Shown: one piece after another, positions 1 through 6,875 of the stretch
Layout: the number at the start of each line of letters is the position of its first letter
How positions within the stretch are numbered: position 1 is the first letter of the stretch
From: Pseudomonadota bacterium
GTDB lineage: Bacteria > Pseudomonadota > Alphaproteobacteria > Acetobacterales > Acetobacteraceae
Length of the DNA: 7,650 nucleotides
Reading direction: 5' to 3'
NCBI GenBank assembly: GCA_021841985.1
Contig: JAKCCP010000267.1
Location: forward strand, 1 to 7,650
Program-made: the position numbers and the translations under genes
Notes under the pieces: generated by a model
The model's input: the letters and a program-made list of their open reading frames with translations, nothing else
The model's database searches: none
Told to the model about the DNA's origin: nothing

Positions 1-1
1 C

Positions 2-121
2 CGCATCCTGGTCCATATCAATAATTCCAATCCGATCCTGCTTTCCGACAGCCCCGAACACGCGGCGGTTCTGGCCGCCGGCTGGCGCGTCGGCGAAGAC
101 GGGATGGAGATCACGTTATGA
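2..121 (+). CDS. pqqB: PqqB, C-terminal end (5' partial)
   Basis: Only the last 39 codons are in the window, in the frame starting at base 2 and ending at TGA 119-121. The visible peptide begins RILVHINNSNPILLSDSP and ends GWRVGEDGMEITL. The HINN-NPIL stretch is typical of the C-terminal part of PqqB. PqqB is a metallo-beta-lactamase-fold protein of PQQ biosynthesis; from the literature it is proposed to hydroxylate the cross-linked Glu-Tyr intermediate before PqqC acts. The stop codon overlaps the pqqC start (ATGA, 118-121), as expected for the conserved pqqABCDE order. The catalytic metal ligands lie upstream of the window and cannot be inspected. Identity rests on this short tail plus the following pqqCDE genes. 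Confidence 0.9.
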   Translation, partial: RILVHINNSNPILLSDSPEHAAVLAAGWRVGEDGMEITL

Positions 122-858
122 CCGCGGTCGGCCTGCTTTCGCCCGATGAGCTGGAAGCGGCGCTCCGCGCGATCGGCGCCGAGCGCTATCATAACCTCCA
201 CCCGTTCCACAAATCGCTCCATGGCGGCAAGCTCGACCGCGGCCAGGTGCAGGCCTGGGCGCTCAACCGCTTCTATTATCAATCCCGCATCCCGGCGAAG
301 GACGCGTTCCTGCTCGCCCGCCTGCCGACGCCGGAACTCCGCCGCGCCTGGCGCTCGCGCATCGTCGATCATGACGGCGACGCGCCGGGCAGCGGCGGCA
401 TCGCGCGCTGGATGAAGCTCGCCGAAGGGGTCGGGCTCGATCCCGATTACGTTCTTTCCACGCGCGGCCTCCTGCCGGCGACGCGGTTCGCCGTCGATGC
501 CTATGTCAATTTCGTCCGCGACCGGCCGATCCTCGAAGGCATCGCCTCCTCGCTCACCGAAATGTTCTCGCCGACCATCATCGCCGAGCGGGTATCGGGC
601 ATGCTGCGCAATTATCCCTTCATCACCGAGGCGACCCTCGCCTATTTCACGCCGCGGCTGACCCAGGCGCCGCGCGATGTCGAATTCGCCCTCGCCTATG
701 TCAAGGCGCACGCCGACAGCGTCGAGACCCAACAAGCGGTGCTGGCGGCGCTCCGCTTCAAATGCGATGTCCTCTGGACGCAGCTCGATGCCTTGTATTT
801 CGCCTATGTCTCGCCCGGCCTGGTGCCGCCGGGGGCGTTTGTTCCGGCGCCGGCATGA
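118..858 (+). CDS. pqqC: PqqC, pyrroloquinoline-quinone synthase
   Basis: This 246-residue cytoplasmic enzyme has the usual length of PqqC. It catalyses the last PQQ step: ring closure and eight-electron oxidation of the AHQQ-type intermediate with O2, without metal or cofactor. It has the all-helical heme-oxygenase-like fold. Visible family motifs are YHNLHPFH (24-31), NRFYYQSRIPAKD (50-62), RIVDHDGD (81-88), SSLTEMFSP (144-152), NYPFI (165-169) and FKCDVLW near the C terminus. By alignment to Klebsiella PqqC (offset +1), H85, Y176 and R180 match known active-site residues H84, Y175 and R179, but the H154 position is I155. The start ATG at 118 has a GGAG (106-109) eight bases upstream and overlaps the pqqB stop. 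The 3' end overlaps pqqD by ATGA. A TenA or other heme-oxygenase-like enzyme is unlikely given the motifs and neighbours. Confidence 0.96.
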   Translation: MTAVGLLSPDELEAALRAIGAERYHNLHPFHKSLHGGKLDRGQVQAWALNRFYYQSRIPAKDAFLLARLPTPELRRAWRSRIVDHDGDAPGSGGIARWMKLAEGVGLDPDYVLSTRGLLPATRFAVDAYVNFVRDRPILEGIASSLTEMFSPTIIAERVSGMLRNYPFITEATLAYFTPRLTQAPRDVEFALAYVKAHADSVETQQAVLAALRFKCDVLWTQLDALYFAYVSPGLVPPGAFVPAPA

Positions 859-1130
859 CCCTCGCCGATGACACGGTGCCGCGTTTCCGCCCGGGCGTGA
901 AATTCCGTTTCGATCCGGTGCGCGAGACCTGGGTGGTGCTGGCGCCCGAGCGGCTGTTCCTGCCCGATGAGCAGGCCGTCGAGATCCTGAAGCTGATCGA
1001 CGGCACGCGCAACCTCGGCGCCATCGCCGACGATCTCGCCGCCCGTTTTTCCGCCCCGCGCGACGTGATCATCGCCGATGTCGCGGTGATGCTCGGCGAT
1101 CTCGCCGAAAAAGGAGCCATCGCGCTATGA
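855..1130 (+). CDS. pqqD: PqqD, PqqA-binding peptide chaperone
   Basis: A 91-residue protein beginning MTLADDTVPRFRPGVKFRFD. PqqD is a small winged-helix-like (RRE-type) chaperone that binds the ribosomally made precursor PqqA and presents it to PqqE. The sequence shows the PqqD pattern: a PRF-PGVKFRFD opening, a WVVLAPERLFLPDE beta hairpin, then an A-EILKLIDGTRNLGAIADDLAARF helix-turn region and a C-terminal helix ending EKGAIAL. Longer readings of the frame begin inside pqqC; ATG 855 was chosen because it gives the family length and forms the ATGA overlap with the pqqC stop (856-858). No strong Shine-Dalgarno precedes it, consistent with coupling to pqqC translation. It is free-standing, not fused to PqqC or PqqE as in some organisms. 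It overlaps pqqE by four bases. Confidence 0.93.
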   Translation: MTLADDTVPRFRPGVKFRFDPVRETWVVLAPERLFLPDEQAVEILKLIDGTRNLGAIADDLAARFSAPRDVIIADVAVMLGDLAEKGAIAL

Positions 1131-2248
1131 CCGGGTTCGAACCGCCGATGGGGCTCATCGTCGAACTCACCCATCGCTGCCCGCTGCAATGCCCGTATTG
1201 CTCGAACCCGCTCGCCTTGGAGCGCGCCGGCGAGGAACTGACCACCGCGGAATGGCTCGGGGTGTTCGACGAGGCGGCCAAGATCGGCGTCCTGCAACTC
1301 CATTTCACCGGCGGCGAGCCGACCGCGCGGCGCGATCTCCCCGAACTCGTCCGCCATGCCGCCGATTCCGGGCTTTACACCAATATCATCACCTCCGGCG
1401 TGCAGCTCGATGACCGCCTCATGGCGGCGCTGATGGGCGCCGGGATCGACCACATCCAGTTGAGCTTCCAGGACGTCGACCCCGACAACGCCGACCGCAT
1501 CGCCGGCTATCGCGGCGCCCATGCGCGAAAACTCGCCGCCGCCGCGCGCATCCGCGCCGCCGGCCTGCCACTCACCGTCAATTTCGTCGTCCACCGCCAG
1601 AACATCGCCAACGTTCCGCGCATGATCGCGCTCGCCGAGGGGCTGGGCGCGGCGCGGACGGAGATCGCGCAGGTGCAGTATTACGGCTGGGGGTTCAAAA
1701 ACCGCGCCGCCCTGCTCCCCAGCCGCGCCGAGCTGGACGCGACGACAGCGGTGGTGGAAGCGGCGCGCCTGCGTCTCAAGGGGCAGATGGTGATCGATTA
1801 CGTCATCCCCGATTACTATGCCCGGCGGCCGAAATCCTGCATGGGCGGCTGGGCGCGGCGGTTCATCAATATCTCCCCCGCCGGCAAGGCGATGCCCTGC
1901 CACGCCGCCGAAACCCTGCCCGGCTTCGTCTTCCCCTCGGTGCGCGAGACGTCGCTCGCCGAGATTTGGCAGCGTGATCCAGCTTTCCTGCGCTTTCGCG
2001 GCACCGATTGGATGCCCGAGCCCTGCCAATCCTGCGATCGCCGCGAAATCGACTGGGGCGGCTGCCGCTGCCAGGCCTTCGCCCTCACCGGCGATGCCGC
2101 GCGCACCGACCCCGCCTGCGATCTCGCCCCCGATCACGCGGTCATGGCGGCAGCGGTCGCCGAGCGCGGCGAAGCCCCGCCGGATTTCGTCTATCGCCGC
2201 TTTGGCGCCAACGACGCCCAGGCGCCCATCAGCGAGACGGTTCCCTGA
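1127..2248 (+). CDS. pqqE: PqqE, PqqA radical SAM/SPASM cyclase
   Basis: 373 residues. PqqE is the radical SAM enzyme that forms the carbon-carbon cross-link between Glu and Tyr of PqqA, the first committed step of PQQ synthesis, together with PqqD. The radical SAM cluster motif CPLQCPYC gives C18, C22 and C25, followed by TGGEP (61-65, SAM binding). The SPASM domain carries C238, C258, C300, C303, D309, C313, C315 and C331. With an offset of 10 this reproduces the auxiliary-cluster ligand spacing described for Methylorubrum PqqE (C248, C268, C310, C313, D319, C323, C325, C341), including the unusual Asp ligand. All cluster ligands are therefore intact. The ATG at 1127 overlaps the pqqD stop (ATGA) and has AAGGAG (1111-1116) ten bases upstream. 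It is the last pqq gene here; the stop is TGA 2246-2248. Confidence 0.97.
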   Translation: MTGFEPPMGLIVELTHRCPLQCPYCSNPLALERAGEELTTAEWLGVFDEAAKIGVLQLHFTGGEPTARRDLPELVRHAADSGLYTNIITSGVQLDDRLMAALMGAGIDHIQLSFQDVDPDNADRIAGYRGAHARKLAAAARIRAAGLPLTVNFVVHRQNIANVPRMIALAEGLGAARTEIAQVQYYGWGFKNRAALLPSRAELDATTAVVEAARLRLKGQMVIDYVIPDYYARRPKSCMGGWARRFINISPAGKAMPCHAAETLPGFVFPSVRETSLAEIWQRDPAFLRFRGTDWMPEPCQSCDRREIDWGGCRCQAFALTGDAARTDPACDLAPDHAVMAAAVAERGEAPPDFVYRRFGANDAQAPISETVP

Positions 2249-2270
2249 AAAGCCTCCGCCGCGGCCTGCC

Positions 2271-2374
2271 AGAGCAACATCCGTTCGCATTGGCTCACGG
2301 ATATTTCTCTATCTCTTTGTTTTGGCGAGCAACTTAATCCGTTCAGATGATTCTATCTGAACGGATGTTGCTCT
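2271..2374. repeat. Palindromic repeat with three related arms
   Basis: Arm 1, AGAGCAACATCCGTTC (2271-2286), is the exact 16-base reverse complement of GAACGGATGTTGCTCT (2359-2374). A closer arm 2 is GAGCAAC (2327-2333), then extra TTA, then ATCCGTTCAGAT (2337-2348). It pairs with ATCTGAACGGAT (2355-2366) plus GTTGCTC (2367-2373) around a six-base loop, giving stems of 12 and 7 bp with a 3-base bulge. The right arm can thus pair with either left copy. The segment is AT-richer than its surroundings. No T-tract follows on either strand, so it is not a standard rho-independent terminator, although a hairpin here could still protect or end the pqq transcript. It resembles dispersed REP-like palindromes of alphaproteobacteria, but copy number cannot be seen from one window. 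Confidence 0.8.
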
Positions 2375-2384
2375 CGCGCGTGAT

Positions 2385-2410
2385 GGCCGGAGGTGGAATC
2401 GGCCGGAGGT
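2385..2410. repeat. Short direct repeat
   Basis: The decamer GGCCGGAGGT occurs twice, at 2385-2394 and 2401-2410, with a 16-base period. It lies between the palindromic repeat and the transposase remnant. It could be a vestige of an insertion-sequence end or simply GC-rich coincidence. No function is assigned. Confidence 0.4.
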
Positions 2411-2426
2411 CTGACTATTCAACCGT

Positions 2427-2603
2427 GAACAGGGTGATGTCCGGCCTGGGGCGTTGGGCGGCGATCGTCGGTCGGCCCGGATCGAGGCACAGGCGGCTCT
2501 GATCCTGCATCCGCTCGACCAGAGGCGGGACACGACCATCAAGGAACTGCGCGCGGCGCTGGGCGTGGGCCGAGACGCCACCCAAAAGGCCGCGCTTGCC
2601 GAC
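2427..2603 (+). pseudogene. IS630-type transposase fragment
   Basis: The frame opens just after TGA 2412-2414 and reads EQGDVRPGALGGDRRSARIEA and then, from 2490, QAALILHPLDQRRDTTIKEL and RAALGVG. This matches the linker after the N-terminal helix-turn-helix of IS630/Tc1-mariner-like transposases (a GGD-RS--IEA--A-IL pattern, then D-T--ELRAAL). The N-terminal HTH is missing, and so is the whole catalytic DDE domain. After about 2565 the typical sequence is lost, with only RDATQK left where a later motif would be expected, suggesting an internal deletion. The frame runs on to TAG 2688-2690, but its last part is antisense to the efflux gene and is not meaningful. No start codon with a ribosome-binding site and no intact terminal inverted repeats were identified. 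It is a dead remnant of an old insertion between the two operons. Confidence 0.72.
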
Positions 2604-2608
2604 GGGGC

Positions 2609-5600
2609 TTACGAAACCGGCAGCACATCTTTCATCGGCGCGGCCGAAGATGCCGGCTGGCCATGTCGGACGCGAAACGCAAGCGCATAGAGTGCCGGGA
2701 GGAACACCAGGGTCAGCACCGTTGCCACCAAGAGGCCGCCGATCATCGCCAGCGCCATCGGCCCCCAGAAAATATTGAAACTGAGCGGGATGAAGGCGAG
2801 CGCGGCCGCCAGCGCCGTCAACACCACCGGCCGCGCGCGGCGCACCGTGCTCTCGATGATCGCGTCATGGAGCGGCAGGCCCGCCTCCTGATCCTGCCGT
2901 ACCTGATCGACGAGAATGATGGTGTTGCGCATGATCATCCCGCCAAGCGCGATCACGCCGAGCAGTGCGACGAACCCGAACGGCGCATCGGCGACCAGCA
3001 GCGCCAGCACCGCGCCGATCAGCCCGAGCGGCATCGTCGCCAAAACCAACAAAACGCGGCGGAGATTCTGCAACTGGATCATCAGCAACAAAAGGAGCGC
3101 GCCGACCATCACCGGGAACACCGCGGCCAGCGCGGCATTCGCCTTGGCCGATTCTTCCACCGCGCCGCCGGTCTCGACATGCACGCCCGACGGAAGATGA
3201 AGCGCCCGGATGCGCGCCTCGGCCGCCGCCGTCACGTCCATCGCCTGCAGCCCGTCCTGCAGCTCGGCTTGCACGGTGAGGGTAGGTTGACGGTTGCGCC
3301 GCCAGAGGATCGGCTCTTCGGTTTGCGGAACCAGCCGCGCGATCTGCGCGAGCGGCAACGGCCCGGCCGCGCTCGGCACCACGAGATCGGGGAGATGGGT
3401 GAGATCCAACCGCTCCTCGGGTGCCGCGCGCAACACGACATCGACCAGCTTGGTGCGATCGCGGATCTCGGTCGCGACCAGGCCAGAGACCAGCGTTTCC
3501 AGAGTCGCCGCGATATCCGCCGGCGCGAGGCCGAGTTCGCGCACCCGCGCCTGATCGAGTGCGAGGCGAACGGAGGGGGCACGCTCGCCCCAGGCGAGTT
3601 GCGCATCGCGCGCGCCGGGCGTTTCGCGGAGCGCCGCCAAAACCAGATCGGCGGCATGACGCACGCGCGCGAGATCGTCACCAACCACGCGAAACTGCAC
3701 CGGAAACCCGACCGGTGGGCCGAGTTCGATGCGCGAGACATGAAGCCGCGCCTCTGGCACGCCCTCGCGAGCCGCGAAAGCGAGCAGGCGCGTCCGCGCC
3801 CGCTCGCGCGCCGTCATATCGCGCGTCGTCATCACGAGGGTCGCAACCGCATCGTTGGGCAGCGCCGGATTGAAAGAGAGGATGAAGCGCGGCGGGCCGC
3901 CGCCGATGTAACTCGTGTACCACAGCACATCGTGATCATTGGCGAGCAAGGCTTCGATCTTGCCAACCGCCGCCACCGTCGCCGCGTGGCTCGCCCCCTG
4001 GCGCAGGGTTACGTCGACGATCAGCTCCGGCCGCGCCGACGAGGGGAAAAATTGCTGCTTCACCAGCCCGGCACCCGCGAGCGAGAGCACGAACAGCGCG
4101 ATGGTGGCAAGGGTGACGGTGCGGCGAAAACGCACCGCGAGCATCACCACCCGCCGCAGCGTCTGATAAAGCGGCGTCTGATAGATCGCCGCGTGCGAGA
4201 TGGGCTTTTTCGGCGTCGGCAGCAGCAGAACACCGAGATAGGGGGTGAAAATCACCGCGACCACCCAGCTTGCCAACAGCGCCACGGCGACGACCCAGAA
4301 AATGCCGCCGGCATATTCGCCGGTGGCGGACCGCGCGAAGCCGATCGGCAAAAACCCGGCTGCCGTCACCAAGGTTCCGGTCAGCATCGGAAACGCCGTC
4401 GATTGCCAGGCGAAGCTCGCCGCCCGTTGCCGCTCCCACCCCTCTTCCAGCTTCACCACCATGGTCTCGACCGCGATGATCGCGTCATCGACGAGGAGAC
4501 CAAGCGAGATGATGAGCGCGCCGAGCGAGACACGTTGCAGCTCGATGCCGAGCAGATCCATCACCACGAAAACCAGGGCAAGGGTGAGCGGTACCGCGAG
4601 CGCAACTACGATCCCCGTCCGCCACCCGAGCGAGAAGAACGAGACCAAGAGCACGACGCCGAGCGCAACCGAGAATTTGAACAGGAACTCATCGACCGAG
4701 TCGGCGATGATTTGCGGCTGATCGGCGATTTGCTGCAAAACGATGCCGGTCGGCAAATCGGCGCGGATGCGCGCGGCCGTCTCGCGGAGCGCGGCGCCAA
4801 AGGCCAAGCGATTGGCGCGCGGCTGCGTGGAGACCGCAACCACCACCGCCGGGGCGCCATTATGGCGGATGGAAAATCGCGGCGGATCCTGATAGCCACG
4901 ATGGATTTCGGCGATGTCGCCGAGCCGGAGCGTCGCCCCGTTGGCGGTGATCGGCACATCGGCGAGGCTTCGCGGGCCGGTGAGCGCGCCATCGACGCGG
5001 ATCGGCACCTCGGTCGTTCCGGTTTGGATCAGACCCGCCGGGGCGGGCGCGTTCTGACGCGCGATCGCTTGCGCGATCTCGGGCACCGTCACGCCGAGCG
5101 CGGCAAGCCGGCTCTCCTTGAATGTCACATCGATGGTGCGCGGAATTTCACCAAGGATGGTGATTTTTTCTGCCCCCGGCACTTTGAGCAATTGATCACG
5201 CACACGCTCGGCCTGGCGCGTCAGCTCAGCGTTGTCAGCGCCGGTCAGCGCGAACACGGCGCCATAGACATCGGTATATTCGTCGTTAACGAAAGGGCCG
5301 ATCACGCCGCGTGGCAGACTTGGGCGCAGATCGTCGAGTTTTTTTCGTGTCTGGTAAAAAAGCTCCGGCACCTCGGCGGGTGGCGCCGAGTCCTCGAACA
5401 CCACCATCGTCACCGCCAGACCAGGCTGCACATAGGTGAAAAGATTGTCGAGATGGGCAAGATCCTGCAGCTTGCGCTCGATCGGCTCGGCGAGGAGATT
5501 TTGTGTCTCCTCCGCCGTCGCACCCGGCCATTGCGCGGAAACCACCAGCAGTTTGACGGTGAAATTCGGGTCTTCGTTCCGTCCAAGCCGCGCGTAGGAC

Positions 5601-5689
5601 AGGGCACCCGCGGCAAAAATCAACGCGATCAAAAAACCGGTGAGCGCGCGATGCCTGACCGCCCAGGCCGAAAGATTGAACCCGCTCAC
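2609..5689 (-). CDS. RND efflux transporter, inner-membrane permease
   Basis: A 1026-residue AcrB-type RND pump of normal length; it exports substrates by proton antiport with an adaptor and an outer-membrane channel. TM1 is at about 14-34, a periplasmic porter domain at 35-335, TM2-6 at 336-490, TM7 at 524-543, a second porter domain at 545-850 and TM8-12 at 852-1003. The TM4 proton-relay pair is D401-D402 (GLLVDDAIIAVE). In TM10 the motif is GMIMRN with R921 where AcrB has K940. N-terminal features FNLSAWAVRHRAL and NEDPNFTVK place it in the MexK/TriC-like multidrug group rather than the CusA metal group, by resemblance only. GTG 5689 was chosen because the typical N terminus begins there; the longer frame to 5818 would overlap the adaptor gene by over 100 bases. 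It begins 22 bases after the adaptor stop, so it is cotranscribed. The stop is TAA. Substrate unknown. Confidence 0.95.
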   Translation of the reverse strand: MSGFNLSAWAVRHRALTGFLIALIFAAGALSYARLGRNEDPNFTVKLLVVSAQWPGATAEETQNLLAEPIERKLQDLAHLDNLFTYVQPGLAVTMVVFEDSAPPAEVPELFYQTRKKLDDLRPSLPRGVIGPFVNDEYTDVYGAVFALTGADNAELTRQAERVRDQLLKVPGAEKITILGEIPRTIDVTFKESRLAALGVTVPEIAQAIARQNAPAPAGLIQTGTTEVPIRVDGALTGPRSLADVPITANGATLRLGDIAEIHRGYQDPPRFSIRHNGAPAVVVAVSTQPRANRLAFGAALRETAARIRADLPTGIVLQQIADQPQIIADSVDEFLFKFSVALGVVLLVSFFSLGWRTGIVVALAVPLTLALVFVVMDLLGIELQRVSLGALIISLGLLVDDAIIAVETMVVKLEEGWERQRAASFAWQSTAFPMLTGTLVTAAGFLPIGFARSATGEYAGGIFWVVAVALLASWVVAVIFTPYLGVLLLPTPKKPISHAAIYQTPLYQTLRRVVMLAVRFRRTVTLATIALFVLSLAGAGLVKQQFFPSSARPELIVDVTLRQGASHAATVAAVGKIEALLANDHDVLWYTSYIGGGPPRFILSFNPALPNDAVATLVMTTRDMTARERARTRLLAFAAREGVPEARLHVSRIELGPPVGFPVQFRVVGDDLARVRHAADLVLAALRETPGARDAQLAWGERAPSVRLALDQARVRELGLAPADIAATLETLVSGLVATEIRDRTKLVDVVLRAAPEERLDLTHLPDLVVPSAAGPLPLAQIARLVPQTEEPILWRRNRQPTLTVQAELQDGLQAMDVTAAAEARIRALHLPSGVHVETGGAVEESAKANAALAAVFPVMVGALLLLLMIQLQNLRRVLLVLATMPLGLIGAVLALLVADAPFGFVALLGVIALGGMIMRNTIILVDQVRQDQEAGLPLHDAIIESTVRRARPVVLTALAAALAFIPLSFNIFWGPMALAMIGGLLVATVLTLVFLPALYALAFRVRHGQPASSAAPMKDVLPVS

Positions 5690-5690
5690 G

Positions 5691-5698
5691 CCCCCCCC
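5691..5698. repeat. C8/G8 homopolymer before the RND start codon
   Basis: Eight C on the + strand, read as G8 on the coding strand, lie in the 22-base gap between the adaptor stop and the GTG start of the RND gene, ending one base before GTG. There is no conventional GGAGG, so this G-run probably takes the place of the Shine-Dalgarno, helped by coupling to the adaptor gene. Such tracts are prone to slippage and sequencing error, but a length change here would alter spacing and not reading frame. Confidence 0.6.
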
Positions 5699-5711
5699 GC
5701 GCGTATCGCGA

Positions 5712-6803
5712 TCACTCGGTGGCCGGGCGAGTATCGGTGATGCGCACGCGCGCCCCGGGATCGAGCTTCTGCGCCCCGAGCGCGACCACCATCGCGCCTT
5801 CGGCGAGCCCGATGACAACCACGCGGTCCTGCTCCATGCGGCGAAGCGTCACCGCTTGCGCTTTCAGCGTGCCATCCGGCGCCACCAGCCAGACACTCGG
5901 CCCATCCCCGCGATCGATCAGCGCCGCCGCCGGCAGCATGACGATGCGATCGGTCTCGCGGGCCGGGAGATGGAGCGTCGCCGACATGCCGAAGGCGACG
6001 AAAGCGGGGGCATCCTCCAATACGTAACGCGCGGCGTAGGTGCGCAATCTTGGATCGGCGCTCGGCGCCAGTTCGCGCAGTGTCGCCGCCATGCCCACCC
6101 CAGGCCGTGCCCATAGCGTCACACTTGCGCCTGGACGATCGGCGTCGGGCAGTGCCTGTTCGGGGAGTTGCACGGCGATCTCGGGCGGGCCGGCCTCGGC
6201 GAGTTCGAACACCGGATCCCCCTCCCCGACCACGCTGCCGCGATCACGCAGCATGGCGGTGATCACGCCGTCCTGGGGGGCGCGCAATTCGCCATCGGAT
6301 AGCCGGCGTTGGGCCAGGGCCAGCGCGGCGGCGGCGGCGGCGGCGCGTTCCTCGGCGGTGCGGGCGGCGGCTTGCTTGGCGTCGTCGGCGGCGGCGGCGG
6401 TCCAGCCCTCGCGGCGGAGTTCGGCGCTGCGCCTGGCATCGGCGAGCGCCTGCGCCGCCTGGGCGCGGGCGGCGGCAAGATCGGCTTCGGCGCCGCCGAC
6501 GGCGAGGGCGAGGTCTTTGGGGTCGAGCCGCGCCAGCACGTCTCCCGCCTTCACATGCGCGCCGATATCGACCAGGCGCTCGGCAATACGCCCGCCCGCC
6601 CGAAAACCGAGCACCGGCGCCCGGCGCGGCGCGATGACACCGCTATAGGCGCGCGTCTCGGCGTCCGTGGTGAGCGCGACCGAAACCACCTGCACCGGGC
6701 GCGGCAACGGATCGACGCTCGCCACCGTCCGCTCGAGACAGCCGCCGAGCAGCACGGGGAGGATCACGGCGAAAAGGCGCGGGAAGCGGGATAGGGCGGG
6801 CAT
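5712..6803 (-). CDS. RND efflux periplasmic adaptor lipoprotein (MFP)
   Basis: 363 residues, the HlyD/AcrA-like membrane-fusion subunit that links the RND pump to an outer-membrane channel. The N terminus is a lipoprotein signal: basic start, hydrophobic FAVILPVLL, lipobox LGGC with C22 as the lipidated residue, so the protein would be anchored in the inner membrane facing the periplasm. Domains: first lipoyl half about 60-100 (GFRAGGRI, GAHVKAGDVLARLDP), Ala-rich coiled-coil hairpin 100-170, second lipoyl half 172-205 (LRAPQDGVI, GSVVGEGDPVFEL), beta-barrel 205-285 and membrane-proximal domain 285-355. The hairpin has an Ala7 run encoded by a GGC/GCC triplet repeat. ATG 6803 is preceded by GGAGAG (bases 6809-6814) at five-base spacing. 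It precedes the RND gene by 22 bases and follows the TetR gene on the same strand. Substrate cannot be told. Confidence 0.94.
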   Translation of the reverse strand: MPALSRFPRLFAVILPVLLGGCLERTVASVDPLPRPVQVVSVALTTDAETRAYSGVIAPRRAPVLGFRAGGRIAERLVDIGAHVKAGDVLARLDPKDLALAVGGAEADLAAARAQAAQALADARRSAELRREGWTAAAADDAKQAAARTAEERAAAAAAALALAQRRLSDGELRAPQDGVITAMLRDRGSVVGEGDPVFELAEAGPPEIAVQLPEQALPDADRPGASVTLWARPGVGMAATLRELAPSADPRLRTYAARYVLEDAPAFVAFGMSATLHLPARETDRIVMLPAAALIDRGDGPSVWLVAPDGTLKAQAVTLRRMEQDRVVVIGLAEGAMVVALGAQKLDPGARVRITDTRPATE

Positions 6804-6836
6804 GGCGTCTCTCCAGGCGAGGCCGGAGAGTGACTG

Positions 6837-6865
6837 ATGATATGACGTTTGTCAATAATCGTCAG
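6837..6865 (-). promoter_or_regulatory. Candidate promoter and TetR operator for the adaptor-pump genes
   Basis: On the - strand a -35-like CTGACG (6865-6860) and a -10-like TATCAT (6842-6837, five of six to TATAAT) are 17 bases apart. That puts transcription start near 6830, followed by a short leader with the GGAGAG ribosome-binding site of the adaptor gene. The spacer contains the palindrome TGACgtttGTCA (6843-6854), and TGACG is repeated inverted as CGTCA at 6860-6864. The - strand motif TGACAAACGTCAT (6854-6842) is 11/13 identical to one upstream of the TetR gene. The layout suggests repression by the TetR protein. A perfect TTGACA (6856-6851) also occurs here but lacks a good -10 at 17 bases. 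Inferred, not proven. Confidence 0.6.
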
Positions 6866-6875
6866 GAAACTAAAG

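Noticed and set aside
758..2290. A 510-codon open frame on the - strand opposite pqqC-pqqD-pqqE
   Set aside because: It spans three well-supported genes in antisense and yields a Gly/Ala/Arg/His-rich product of no recognisable family; stop codons are rare in this frame only because of codon bias.
2327..2373. Hairpin downstream of pqqE as a rho-independent terminator
   Set aside because: The stem is strong but no T-tract follows on either strand, and its arms belong to a larger repeat; annotated as a repeat instead.
2581..2608. Possible terminator after the RND gene (TTTT after a GC-rich stretch on the - strand)
   Set aside because: Only about three base pairs of stem can be formed before the short T-run; too weak to call.
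2663..5740. A 1025-codon open frame on the + strand opposite the RND gene
   Set aside because: It is the antisense shadow of a GC-rich membrane-protein gene: the product is dominated by Arg, His, Gln and Asp with no fold-like pattern, while the - strand gene has clear RND domains and motifs.
5690..5818. Longer RND protein starting at ATG 5818
   Set aside because: The extra 43 residues overlap the adaptor gene in another frame, are Arg/Ser/Pro-rich, and precede the typical FNLSAWAVRHR N terminus; GTG 5689 fits better.
6327..6344. GGC triplet run inside the adaptor gene as a microsatellite with regulatory meaning
   Set aside because: It encodes an Ala7 stretch in the expected Ala-rich coiled-coil region and is in frame; it is explained by coding composition.
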